Assembly (NCBI RefSeq): GCF_014639535.1
Contig: NZ_BMGA01000001.1
Span: 682,001-746,000 of the forward strand
Reading direction: 5' to 3'
Origin: Flavobacterium palustre
GTDB lineage: Bacteria > Bacteroidota > Bacteroidia > Flavobacteriales > Flavobacteriaceae
Length of the DNA: 64,000 nucleotides
Shown here: positions 35,487-45,100 of the stretch, piece after piece
How the letters are laid out: each line of letters opens with the position of its first letter
Position numbering within the stretch: position 1 is the stretch's first letter
Position numbers and translations under genes: made by a program
The notes under the pieces: generated by a model
The model's database searches: none
What the model saw: the letters and a program-made list of their open reading frames with translations, nothing else
Told to the model about the DNA's origin: nothing

Positions 35487-37403
35487 TTAATAGTTAAAAC
35501 CATAATAATTCTTAATGGCACCACGGTGATCCGTAATCACTTTTGATGGATATGGACATAAATAACGAAGTGGCTCATTAGGAGATACACTCGAAGCGTT
35601 ATTGAAGTTTATAAAACCTCTAAAACTCCATTTAATATCATTTCGAGGTTCATAGGATGCAGTTTCGTTATTGAGTGAATACCAGCTTGTAGCAAAAACC
35701 TGCTCGGTATAACCTGCCGGACGGGCCTGCAAAATTTCGTCAATACCCTGAATATCTAAAATGGTTCTGGCTGCATTATTAGGGTCTGGTATATTTTTCC
35801 AATAAACACTTCCCGGAACCTGATCGATTCCTGGAACAAAAGCACCATTGGCTACTTTACCCCAATTAATTAATTTGTGGTATTGATTGTAGATTACTTC
35901 ACCAAATTTATTCCAGCGAGCCAAATCAAATTTACGTTTGCTCTCCCCTCCAAACTCCCAGGCACGTTCGTCCATAATAGCCTGAAAGAAACTTTCTTTA
36001 GTAGTTTTGGAATTCACATAATTTTCTACTTTTTCTCCCCAATTAACTTCTGCAAATGCTCTTCTTCTTACGCGTTTTAAACATTCCTGTGCATCATTAC
36101 GAGGTCCAAAACGCTCATTTACTGCTTCTGCATACATCAATAAAACATCAGCAAAACGCATCCATGGAAAATTGACACCTGTACCACTACTACTAGTACT
36201 TCCAAGAGGATCATTCATATACAACTTTGACCATTTAGCAACAGCCAAACGAGCCAAATCCAAACGAATTACTTGATTTAGATTCTCGTTGTAAGAAAAA
36301 GGAGCGCAAGTCATATCACGTCTTACATCCTGTTTGTCAAACGAGTATAAATAGGTTCCACACAAACTTAAATTTCCAGAAGCCCCCCCATATGGATGAT
36401 TTCCCTCGGTAATAGGAATACCCAAATAATAAGCATATTGACCTGCAGAGTTTTTCAATAACGGCAATGAAAACATTACATCATCATCAACTGGTGTTTC
36501 CCAATTATTTTGTTTCACCCAAAAATCACGGAAACTTAACTTTAAATCATGATGCTGATCCTGGATTACTTTTCCTAAATACTCAATCGCAGTATCATAA
36601 TACATTTCGTAATTATCACCTCTTACCATCTGACCAATACTTGCAGGATTATTTTCATCAGGACGTAAAGTCCATCCACCACGTGTAAGCGCCAGTAATC
36701 CAATTAATCCCTGGTTGAAACTTCTTGAAGCTCTTTCTACACCATAATCCAATTGATTAGCATATTGCATCAATGGCTCCACCGATTTCAAATCATCAAT
36801 CAAAAATTCAAGAATATCATTTCTATCTGTTACTCCTACATAAAAGTTTTCATCACCGGAAGACGATTTCGTTCTAAATACAACATCCCCCCAAATACGG
36901 ATCATATCTAAATACACCATTGCACGAAGCGTTTTTACTTCTCCATAAAGTTGGGTAACAGCAGAAGGTGTATCTTTACTGGCCGACTTATAAAGATCTG
37001 ATTGTTCTATTCCTTCAATTACATCATTAGATAGATTGATAATCTTATACATGGCATTCCATGTGGAATTTAATGTTGTCCAATATGGTTTTGGATCATA
37101 ACAAGCAAGGTCAGAACCATTTACATTGACCGTGTTTGTGGTTACTCCTGACATTTCAACATCAGTATTCATGTTGAACACAAAAGCAAGACGGCTTGAG
37201 TAAGCATCATCAGTAAGCATTAGTGTGTAAACCCCAGCAACGGCAGATTGTATATCTTTCTCTGATTTAAAAACTTCTGCTGTCGAAAAACCTGTATCCG
37301 GTTGTACCTCTAAATAGTTTTCGCATGATGTAAAAAACATTGCAAAACTTAACAGAAGACTATATAATATCTTTTTGTTCATCTTTTTATAATTTAATTT
37401 CAT
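35487..37403 (-). CDS. susD-like: SusD/RagB-family outer-membrane glycan-binding lipoprotein
   Basis: 638 residues. The ATG overlaps the SusC stop by one base (TAATG), suggesting translational coupling. An internal ATG at 37382 (MNKKILYS) also gives a good signal peptide and may be the true start. The lipobox is FTSC followed by ENYLEVQPDTGFS, typical of SusD. Later hallmarks include the repeated tetratricopeptide-like helices and the C-terminal RRRAFAEVNWG and ERAWEFGGESKRKFDLARWNKFG segments. SusD caps the SusC barrel and delivers oligosaccharide. In this operon the ligand is probably a pectin oligomer. Confidence 0.95.
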   Translation of the reverse strand: MKLNYKKMNKKILYSLLLSFAMFFTSCENYLEVQPDTGFSTAEVFKSEKDIQSAVAGVYTLMLTDDAYSSRLAFVFNMNTDVEMSGVTTNTVNVNGSDLACYDPKPYWTTLNSTWNAMYKIINLSNDVIEGIEQSDLYKSASKDTPSAVTQLYGEVKTLRAMVYLDMIRIWGDVVFRTKSSSGDENFYVGVTDRNDILEFLIDDLKSVEPLMQYANQLDYGVERASRSFNQGLIGLLALTRGGWTLRPDENNPASIGQMVRGDNYEMYYDTAIEYLGKVIQDQHHDLKLSFRDFWVKQNNWETPVDDDVMFSLPLLKNSAGQYAYYLGIPITEGNHPYGGASGNLSLCGTYLYSFDKQDVRRDMTCAPFSYNENLNQVIRLDLARLAVAKWSKLYMNDPLGSTSSSGTGVNFPWMRFADVLLMYAEAVNERFGPRNDAQECLKRVRRRAFAEVNWGEKVENYVNSKTTKESFFQAIMDERAWEFGGESKRKFDLARWNKFGEVIYNQYHKLINWGKVANGAFVPGIDQVPGSVYWKNIPDPNNAARTILDIQGIDEILQARPAGYTEQVFATSWYSLNNETASYEPRNDIKWSFRGFINFNNASSVSPNEPLRYLCPYPSKVITDHRGAIKNYYGFNY

Positions 37404-40400
37404 TAAAATGATAACTGTGCTCCAAAAGTGTAATTTCTAGTTCTTGGATAGGCGTTATAATCGATATTAGGTGTTAAACCGGTTTCTAAATTAACTTCCG
37501 GATCATACCCTGAATAATTAGTCCAAACAAATAAATTTGAACCTGTAGCGTAAAAACGAGCTCTGCTGATTCCAATTTTTTTAGTCCAATTTTGAGGAAT
37601 TGTATAACCAATTGTAAGTGTGTTCAGTCGTAAGAAAGTACCTTTTTCAATAGCATAAGACATCGCAATAGGTCGCCCAATCGAAGTTGGATTCCACATG
37701 GTTGCATTTTCATTGAACTTGGCCAAAACTTCCGGTTGATAACGAATTTCATTACCCATATCATCATAGTTTCTCCAACGTTTATCTAATCCCACTTCCA
37801 TTCCTAAATTGTTTTGGTTGTTTTGATACCAGGAAGTCATCATAATTTTGTTAGCATTATATACATCAAAGCCAACAATGAAATTGAAAAAAGTTGAAAA
37901 ATCGAAGTTTTTCCAAGTGGCATTTAACCCAAAACCACCTGAATATTTTGGATTTGTATTTCCAATTACTTTTCTGTCCTGATCACCAATTACGAAAGTA
38001 TTAGGGTCTGTTAAATCAATTGGAGTTAATTTTTTGAACTTCGCATTTCCAGGTCTTGGATCTCCTGAAAGGTTTTTAGAATTAACTACCCCTTCTTTTA
38101 ATTTCCAGCTTCTGGTAAGCGGATCAAAAGATTCAAAATCATCCATAGTATAGAAACCATCATTGACAAAACCATAGATTAAGCCTTTTTGTCCACCTAC
38201 ATAAGCACGGTAATCATCATCATTTAACAATTGCGCTCCGGCCCATCCTGAACTTAATATCCATTCTTCTTCACCACTAGCCAGTTTGTCAATTTTATTT
38301 TTGTTAAATCCAATATTGAAATTCACATCTAACTGAAAATCTTTCTTCTGAATTACGTTTGCATTTACAGCAAACTCAATACCTTTATTAGATGTTTGAC
38401 CTACGTTTTTCATGATTTTTGTAAATCCTGCAGTTCCCGGGATATCAGAAGGCACTAACAAATCTTTTACTGTATTTTTATACAATTCTAAATTTCCACT
38501 AATACGTCCTTTAAAAAATCCGAAATCAAAACCTAAGTTTCGCGTATAGGTAGTTTCCCATTTTACATCAGGATTATTTAAGAAATTGGTATTATAAAAA
38601 TTATAGTAGTAATGATTCTCTTCACCCCAACCTACAGAACGATTACGAGATACCCCATAATATTTAGCATATAAATCACCATTAATTCTATCATTACCGG
38701 ACACCCCATAACTTAAACGAACTTTTAGGTTTGAGATCACATTGCTGTCCTTCAGGAAATCCTCGTTAGACATTCTCCAGGCTAATGCTGCAGCTGGGAA
38801 AACTCCCCAACGATTACCCGGACCAAACTTAGTTGAGCCATCAGTACGAGCCGTAAAGGTGGCTAAATATTTATCATCATAACCATAATTTACACGACCA
38901 AAAAATGAGGATATACGATTTGGAGATCCTGCTGACGAACCATTTTCATAAGGCGTTCCTAATGCTAAATTATTTAAAGCTTTAGCTCCTGTAATGTCTT
39001 CTGGAAAATATCGGCTACGATAGTACTTACCAAAGCTTTCCTGATTTTTCATCTCCTGTCCTAACATCATTTGGAAATCATGAGCATCTTTCCATTTGAA
39101 AGTATAATTTAAAACATTACTTAATTGCCATCTTGGGCTTTGGTTTGTTCCATAATATACCACCGGCTGATTGTTATTATCATTAGCTGTTCTTGTATCA
39201 GTTCCCCAAAAACGACCTTCTTCATTGTATTTATATTCATACCCGAACATACTACGAAGACTCAAACCACTAATAATATTCCAAGTAAGAGCTCCAACAG
39301 TATTAAATGTACGGCTGTTACGATTTCTATAATTTTTTTCTGCTTCTTGTTTAGGGTTAAAACGCACTGTAGGCTGATATTCTTCAGGGTCAAAATAAGT
39401 ATCATCTTCAGGTAAAGTCATGTATTCTTCTAAACCTAATGTTGGTGCCTGACGTATAGCATCTAACAAACTAACCCCTTCAGTACCTGAACCATTTATA
39501 GTTTGATTAATTAAACGGCTTTGTAATTCAAAAGAAAATTTATCCGATAACTTAGTAGTCATCATGAAGTTCAAATTAGTTTGTCTCATTCCACTGCCAA
39601 TTAATACTCCAGGCTGATCCTGATTCACAAGAGCAAATTTATATTTAGTACTCTCGTTTCCTCCAATAACACTTAGATCAGTATATTTTGCAACAGGATT
39701 AGTTCCAAAAATTTCATCCTGCCAATCTATTCCTTTATTTCCCTGATAAATGTATAATTCATTAGCACGACCATAACGATTAAAGAAAGCTGTTGGATTA
39801 GAATTACGTTGACGCTCATATTCATATTGCATCATTACGAATTCATAAGGATCCATCACATCCAAACGATTTGCCAGCGTTTTCATTTGCATATAACTAT
39901 TAACATTAACCGAAACTCTACCTGCTTTCGGTTTTTTTGTAGTCACTAAAACTACCCCGTTAGCTCCACGGGCTCCATAAATTGCTGTTGATGCAGCATC
40001 TTTCAATACCTCAACAGATTCAATGTCAGTTGGTGGAATATCATTCAAGTTGGCAACCTCAAATCCATCTACTAAAATTAATGGTGAATTATCCTGAGTA
40101 ACCGAGCCTCCACCACGAATACGAATCATTATTTCAGCCCCAGGAGAACCATCTGCTGAAGTAACTTGCACCCCCGGTAACTTCCCTACTAAAGCTTCTG
40201 CTACTGAAGCTGTAGGAACTTTAGCCAATTCAGAACCTTTAATACTGGAAATAGCTCCAGTAAGATTTCCTCTTTTTTGTGTTCCATACCCAATTACAAC
40301 TACTTCATTTAATTCGCTGGTAGATTCTTTCATTTGAATATCTATATTTGAAGTACGTCCTTTTAAAGGCACTGTAACATCATTCATCCCTATAAATCTA

Positions 40401-40624
40401 ACTAACAAAACTGCTGTTTTGGGATCATTTACCTTTACAGTAAATTTCCCATCTATATCTGTGGTTGTATTGGTATTTTGATTTACTACAATAACTGTGG
40501 CAGAAGGTATCGATCCTGTTTGGTCTCTTACAATTCCTGTTACAGTTACTTTTTCCTGAGCATAACTATTAAATGCAAAAAGCAAAACAGCTAAAACACT
40601 CACGATATGTTTTTTTATCGTCAT
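37403..40624 (-). CDS. susC-like: SusC/RagA-family TonB-dependent oligosaccharide transporter
   Basis: 1073 residues. Signal peptide (1-22, ending NSYAQ), carboxypeptidase-regulatory-like domain (about 25-105), the SusC box LNEVVVIGYGTQKRGNLTGA (about 112-131), plug domain with IRIRGGGS and IYGARGANGVVLVTTKK (about 130-240), then the 22-strand barrel ending GAQLSF. It lacks the N-terminal STN signalling domain found in the second SusC of this window, which agrees with control by the HTCS rather than by a sigma/anti-sigma pair. Imports glycans across the outer membrane with the SusD encoded next. Confidence 0.96.
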   Translation of the reverse strand: MTIKKHIVSVLAVLLFAFNSYAQEKVTVTGIVRDQTGSIPSATVIVVNQNTNTTTDIDGKFTVKVNDPKTAVLLVRFIGMNDVTVPLKGRTSNIDIQMKESTSELNEVVVIGYGTQKRGNLTGAISSIKGSELAKVPTASVAEALVGKLPGVQVTSADGSPGAEIMIRIRGGGSVTQDNSPLILVDGFEVANLNDIPPTDIESVEVLKDAASTAIYGARGANGVVLVTTKKPKAGRVSVNVNSYMQMKTLANRLDVMDPYEFVMMQYEYERQRNSNPTAFFNRYGRANELYIYQGNKGIDWQDEIFGTNPVAKYTDLSVIGGNESTKYKFALVNQDQPGVLIGSGMRQTNLNFMMTTKLSDKFSFELQSRLINQTINGSGTEGVSLLDAIRQAPTLGLEEYMTLPEDDTYFDPEEYQPTVRFNPKQEAEKNYRNRNSRTFNTVGALTWNIISGLSLRSMFGYEYKYNEEGRFWGTDTRTANDNNNQPVVYYGTNQSPRWQLSNVLNYTFKWKDAHDFQMMLGQEMKNQESFGKYYRSRYFPEDITGAKALNNLALGTPYENGSSAGSPNRISSFFGRVNYGYDDKYLATFTARTDGSTKFGPGNRWGVFPAAALAWRMSNEDFLKDSNVISNLKVRLSYGVSGNDRINGDLYAKYYGVSRNRSVGWGEENHYYYNFYNTNFLNNPDVKWETTYTRNLGFDFGFFKGRISGNLELYKNTVKDLLVPSDIPGTAGFTKIMKNVGQTSNKGIEFAVNANVIQKKDFQLDVNFNIGFNKNKIDKLASGEEEWILSSGWAGAQLLNDDDYRAYVGGQKGLIYGFVNDGFYTMDDFESFDPLTRSWKLKEGVVNSKNLSGDPRPGNAKFKKLTPIDLTDPNTFVIGDQDRKVIGNTNPKYSGGFGLNATWKNFDFSTFFNFIVGFDVYNANKIMMTSWYQNNQNNLGMEVGLDKRWRNYDDMGNEIRYQPEVLAKFNENATMWNPTSIGRPIAMSYAIEKGTFLRLNTLTIGYTIPQNWTKKIGISRARFYATGSNLFVWTNYSGYDPEVNLETGLTPNIDYNAYPRTRNYTFGAQLSF

Positions 40625-40665
40625 AACTACAATATTTTATTTAAAGTTATTTTTAAGTCTGTTTA

Positions 40666-41505
40666 TTATTTCTGATTGATCTTCTTTGCTGTCGTATAGA
40701 CTTCTCCATTTACAGTTACCTCATAGTTTTCAATAACTGGAGTATCAGCTTCATTCAGATTGAAATTAATTTGGGTGACTGCATTTGCTACAATTGGAAA
40801 AGAACCTGAAATTTCTTTTGTACTAACAACCTCCATATCATTATTCATAAACTCAATACGAATACTTACGTTATTAGCCGCTTCATCTGTTTGGAAAACT
40901 ATAAAATCATCGGTATAATTGATTCCCCCTGTGGTAGTTTTTTTAGTCCTTGAAACCTCCATATCTTCCTGAATAAAAGTTTCGTCAGCCACTTTGTAAC
41001 CGCTTCGTTTGACCTCAACAGTTGTTTTAATATTAGTATAAGCCGGATCAGCCGTTTTATCCAATGCCTTTAAACGTAATGTTCCAGTTCTGGTTAGAAT
41101 ATTCATTGTAAGCAAATCTTCGAAAGGAGACTTATAAGGCATAGCTGCCGAAATATTTACTTTTTGATCTGCATGAATAGCCTGTGGAATAATCAAATCG
41201 TTTAAATTCACCGGCGAAGGAACCATTTGCTCCGGAAGATCGGTAGCGAGAAATTTGTACGCTCCATTTTCAAGAGCAAAACGAAAATGAGAACTGTAAT
41301 TCGCAAAAAAATCGCCATCATTTTTATAAATAAAAATAAATTTTGTTGAGATCCCAGTATTTAAAACATAAGGCTCATCATTTATCTGAATTTCAAAATT
41401 ACGGACAACTGAAGTATTGTATTTTTCTTCATCATTATTGCAAGCGGCAATAAACATAAGGAGTACCCCGTATCCCAAAATCTTATTTAGTATCTTTTTC
41501 ATCAT
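40666..41505 (-). CDS. PUL-leading lipoprotein of unknown function
   Basis: 279 residues. Lipoprotein signal peptide with lipobox IAAC and Cys22 followed by NNDEEK. The mature part is beta-rich, apparently with two or three sandwich domains, and I do not recognise a named family with confidence. Encoded 41 bases upstream of susC and downstream of the PUL promoter, it is the first full-size gene of the operon. Small lipoproteins in this position often serve as additional surface glycan-binding proteins. That role is inferred from position only. Confidence 0.8.
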   Translation of the reverse strand: MMKKILNKILGYGVLLMFIAACNNDEEKYNTSVVRNFEIQINDEPYVLNTGISTKFIFIYKNDGDFFANYSSHFRFALENGAYKFLATDLPEQMVPSPVNLNDLIIPQAIHADQKVNISAAMPYKSPFEDLLTMNILTRTGTLRLKALDKTADPAYTNIKTTVEVKRSGYKVADETFIQEDMEVSRTKKTTTGGINYTDDFIVFQTDEAANNVSIRIEFMNNDMEVVSTKEISGSFPIVANAVTQINFNLNEADTPVIENYEVTVNGEVYTTAKKINQK

Positions 41506-41513
41506 AATACAAT

Positions 41514-41657
41514 TTAAAATTGAAAGTTTCTAAAGTGTTGAGCTGTCCTTTTTTTTATCAGAGATAATTTGGTTATCAGCATGCGACTTTTGATGTAAGA
41601 CACTAATAACATCCCGAGCAGAAACAGCAGCAGTATGCAAGTGTTTGTTTGTTCCAT
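41514..41657 (-). CDS. Small ORF, single membrane-spanning segment (47 residues)
   Basis: ATG at 41657-41655, stop TAA at 41516-41514, 8 bases before the PUL lipoprotein start. The product starts MEQTNTC, has one strongly hydrophobic stretch (CILLLFLLGMLLVSYI, residues 7-22) and then a basic C-terminal half. It lies in the roughly 380-base leader between the predicted promoter and the first full-size gene. It could be a membrane peptide or a leader ORF that couples translation to expression of the operon, or simply a chance ORF. No homolog is recalled. Confidence 0.35.
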   Translation of the reverse strand: MEQTNTCILLLFLLGMLLVSYIKSRMLITKLSLIKKRTAQHFRNFQF

Positions 41658-41887
41658 AAGTTTAATTATTTATTAATGATTAGTTAAAAAAACTGTCTCG
41701 AAAGACTTTTTGGTTCGATGTAAAACTAAAAAGAGTCTATCCGAATCAGGTAGAAAAATTGCTTTTCGATACGGGTGATTTTACTAAGAGGATTTGCAAA
41801 TCCCAAAAACTAAAAAAAAGGGGAGTCGAATTGATAAATAACAAGGGGTAATTATCTAAATATAATGGTTTTAGATAGTATTTCTTA

Positions 41888-41918
41888 CAAATAAATTCCA
41901 AATAAAATCAACCACAAA
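41888..41918 (-). promoter_or_regulatory. Predicted promoter of the pectin PUL operon
   Basis: On the minus strand TTTG (41918-41915), a spacer of exactly 19 bases, then TTTATTTG (41895-41888). This matches the Bacteroidota housekeeping consensus TTTG-N19-TAnnTTTG in all but one position. Transcription would start near 41882 and give a leader of about 225 bases before the small ORF and about 375 before the lipoprotein gene. Confidence 0.5.
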
Positions 41919-42087
41919 CTTAAAAAAACAATCAATTAACAATAAAACCTTAAAAATAATTCAGTTTAAAAACGAATAACAAAAAAATACCCCAAAAAAA
42001 TAACTGATAACAAATCTACTGAGTAACTAATAAGACTATTTAGTGACTTATTAATTAAAAAACAGGAAATAAGTTAGGCTATAAAAA

Positions 42088-42123
42088 AGATCCATAAACA
42101 ATTATTACATTGCTTATGGATCT
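42088..42123 (-). terminator. Rho-independent terminator of the HTCS gene
   Basis: On the minus strand AGATCCATAAGCAAT pairs with ATTGTTTATGGATCT over 15 bases (one G-U) around the 6-base loop GTAATA, followed by TTTTTATAG. It begins 26 bases after the HTCS stop and insulates the regulator from the PUL promoter. Confidence 0.85.
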
Positions 42124-42149
42124 CACAAAAAACTAATAACTAAAACTAT

Positions 42150-45100
42150 TTATTTATAAAGCTTTCGATATTCAGCAGGAGTATAATTGAATTTCGCTTT
42201 AAAACATTTTCCAAAATATTTCAGGTCACTAAAACCAACCTCAAAACAAATTTCTTTTATAAGCATGTCTTCATTCTTAAGCATCTCGGCAGCTTCATTC
42301 AGGCGAATATCCCGAATGAAAACCACAGGTGATACTCCGGTTAAATCCTTTAATTTATTGAAAAAACTGGCACGCGACATGTACATTAGCCTTCCTAATT
42401 CTTCCACTGAAAAATCGGTTTTAGACACATTATCCTTGACTAATTTAATGACCTGAAACATAAATTTATGGTCCTGATTTGAAATTTGCAAAGGCTCTTC
42501 AACTGAAATCTCAGCTATATTTCCACTGGAATACAGAAGTTGCAGTCGTTTGCGCTGTTCCAAAACATTTTTCACACGCGCTCTTAAATAACTCACATTA
42601 AAAGGCTTAACCATATACTCATCGGCACCATATTCCATTCCTTCTAATTTGTTTTCTATTGCGGTTTTAGCGCTGAGCAGGATTACCGGAATGTGGCTTG
42701 TTGCAATGTTTTTGCGGATTAACTTAAGCATTTCTATCCCATCCATTTGGGGCATCATAATATCGCTAATTATAAAATCAGGACACAATCTGGCGGTTTT
42801 TAAATGACCTTCAATACCATTCTCAGCAACATGAATAGTATAATCTTCTTCTAAAACCGATACTATAAAATCCCTTAATTCAGGATCATCCTCCACGACT
42901 AAACCTACCGGTTTCCCTTTGCCCTCCGTTTCCGATTTTTCCATAACAGATTCATTTTCAAATTCTGTACCTCCTGTTTCCTCTTCATCAGTTACCTCAA
43001 ATAAAATATCCACATCTTCATTAAAATGGTGAAAACCTTTTAAGAAACATAGCTGGAAACTGCTCCCTTTACCCGCCACACTATCCACTAAAATGGTTGC
43101 TCCGTGTTTATCGGCTAAATCCTTAACTATCGAAAGACCAATTCCCGTACTGGGATTATTTGGATTTTCGTTGTAATTAGTAAAACGCACAAACAACCGC
43201 TTTTGAATCACCGGATTGATTCCCGGTCCATTATCGCTCACTTTTATCAGAACTTGTTTTTCAGTTTCCTCTACAACTACTTCCACTGTATCGCCTTTAT
43301 GGCAATACTTAAAAGCATTTGAAATTAGATTGACCAAAATTTTATCCATACTATCGGCATCGGCCCAAACAATAGGAGTTGCAGCATTTACTTTTAGCTC
43401 TAAACGTATCTTGCTCTGTAAACTTATTTCTCTGAAATTTTCACATACTTTAGCCGCAAATTCGCCCAAATGAATAGCTCTGACTTCTAATTTTCTATTT
43501 TGAATTTTCCTTAAATCTAAAATCTGATTCACCAAATTCAATAAACGATTACTGTTTCGCTCAATTCCCTGAAGTTGCATTTTTACTGATTCGGGTATAT
43601 TATTATCCGATAACATTTTCTCAACCGGAGCGGTGATCATGGTAAGCGGCGTTCGAATTTCATGTGAAATATCAGTAAAAAATTTCATCTTTAATTCAGA
43701 TACCTGTTTCTCAATCTGAACATCGTTTCGCAATTTCAGGATGGTAGAAAAAGTACGTCTGATAAAACTAAAAAGAGCGATTGCCAGCAAAATATAACAC
43801 ATTATTGCCAAATTAGTCCACCAAATCGAAGGCAGAATCGTAATTTTAATTTTTCGCTCATTATTCACCCACAAATTATGATCGTTTGTAGATGCTATCA
43901 ATAGCGTATATTTTCCCCGACTCAAATTAGTATAATTAATAGACTGCCCTCCTTTGACATAATTCCACTGATTATCAATACCTTCTAGTTTATATTGATA
44001 CATTATATTTTCGTTATTCACATAATCCAATGCCGAAAATTGAACCCTGAAAAAATTCTGGTCGTGCTCCAATCTGACTTCCTCTAATAAATCAGGATTA
44101 GCTGGTGTTTCAGGATTTATTTCATGCAACTCCTTATTATTAACGGTGAAATTACTAATTGCTAAATATGGTCTGAATCTAAAAGGTTTAATATTTTCGG
44201 GTTTAAAAACCACGGCACCGCTGGAATAACCGGATACAATCTCTCCATTAGGAAGACGACATTTAGTTGCTTCGGAGAATATTTCGTTGCCAATAAGGGA
44301 TTTTATTTCAGGAAAAGTTTCCGAAGAATTGTTCGTAGGATCAAATCGTACAATCTGATTACTTCCCATAAGCCATATTTTCCCCAATCGATCTTCCTGC
44401 ATAGCCACAACACCATCAATTGGAAAACCAATGGTTTCTTCGCCAAAAGATTGTACTTTTAATTCCTTTTTTTGATTCAAATCAACCAATAACATCCCTT
44501 TTCCATTAGTTGCCAAGGCTAATTTATTTTCTGATGTTACCAGCATATCCAGAATATCATTACCTGAAACCTGCGGATATTCCTTAAATTGTAATGTATT
44601 GGGAGATTGTTTTTTTCCGGAAAAAGAAAATAACTTATAAGAGGAAATAAAAAACAGTTGCTTATTTTTACTTTCAACAATAGAACGAACCCTGTCAGCC
44701 GATTTTATCGGGTAATTTTTCAATTCATTTCTATAATTAACAAAATAAATTTTAGAATTGGACTCTCTGATTAAATTGACACCCCCACCCCAGGTAGCCA
44801 GATAAATCTGCCCTGAACCAGCCTGAAAAATTCTATAAATATCATCCGAACTAATGCTGTATCGATTCGCCTCATTGTACTTATAATGAATTACTTTATA
44901 ATTAAAAGCCTTTGCTGTTGGCAGCAAACAATACAATCCGTTACCTCTGGTACCAACCCAAACTCGTCCTTTATTATCCTCCATCATGTGATAAATATCA
45001 GCACCCCAGCCAGGACTTCCCGCAGACATAGTTCCATCTGATCCTAATACACCTATCTTTCTTTTTTTAGTATCAAATAATGTGATTTTATCCGTACGAC

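Larger units (their letters stand above)
41658..42149. other. Intergenic region between HTCS gene and pectin PUL
   Basis: Contains the HTCS terminator (42088-42123), the PUL promoter (41888-41918), and an imperfect hairpin in the expected 5' leader (41703-41715 pairing with 41724-41738). The rest is AT-rich. No further gene seen. Confidence 0.5.
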
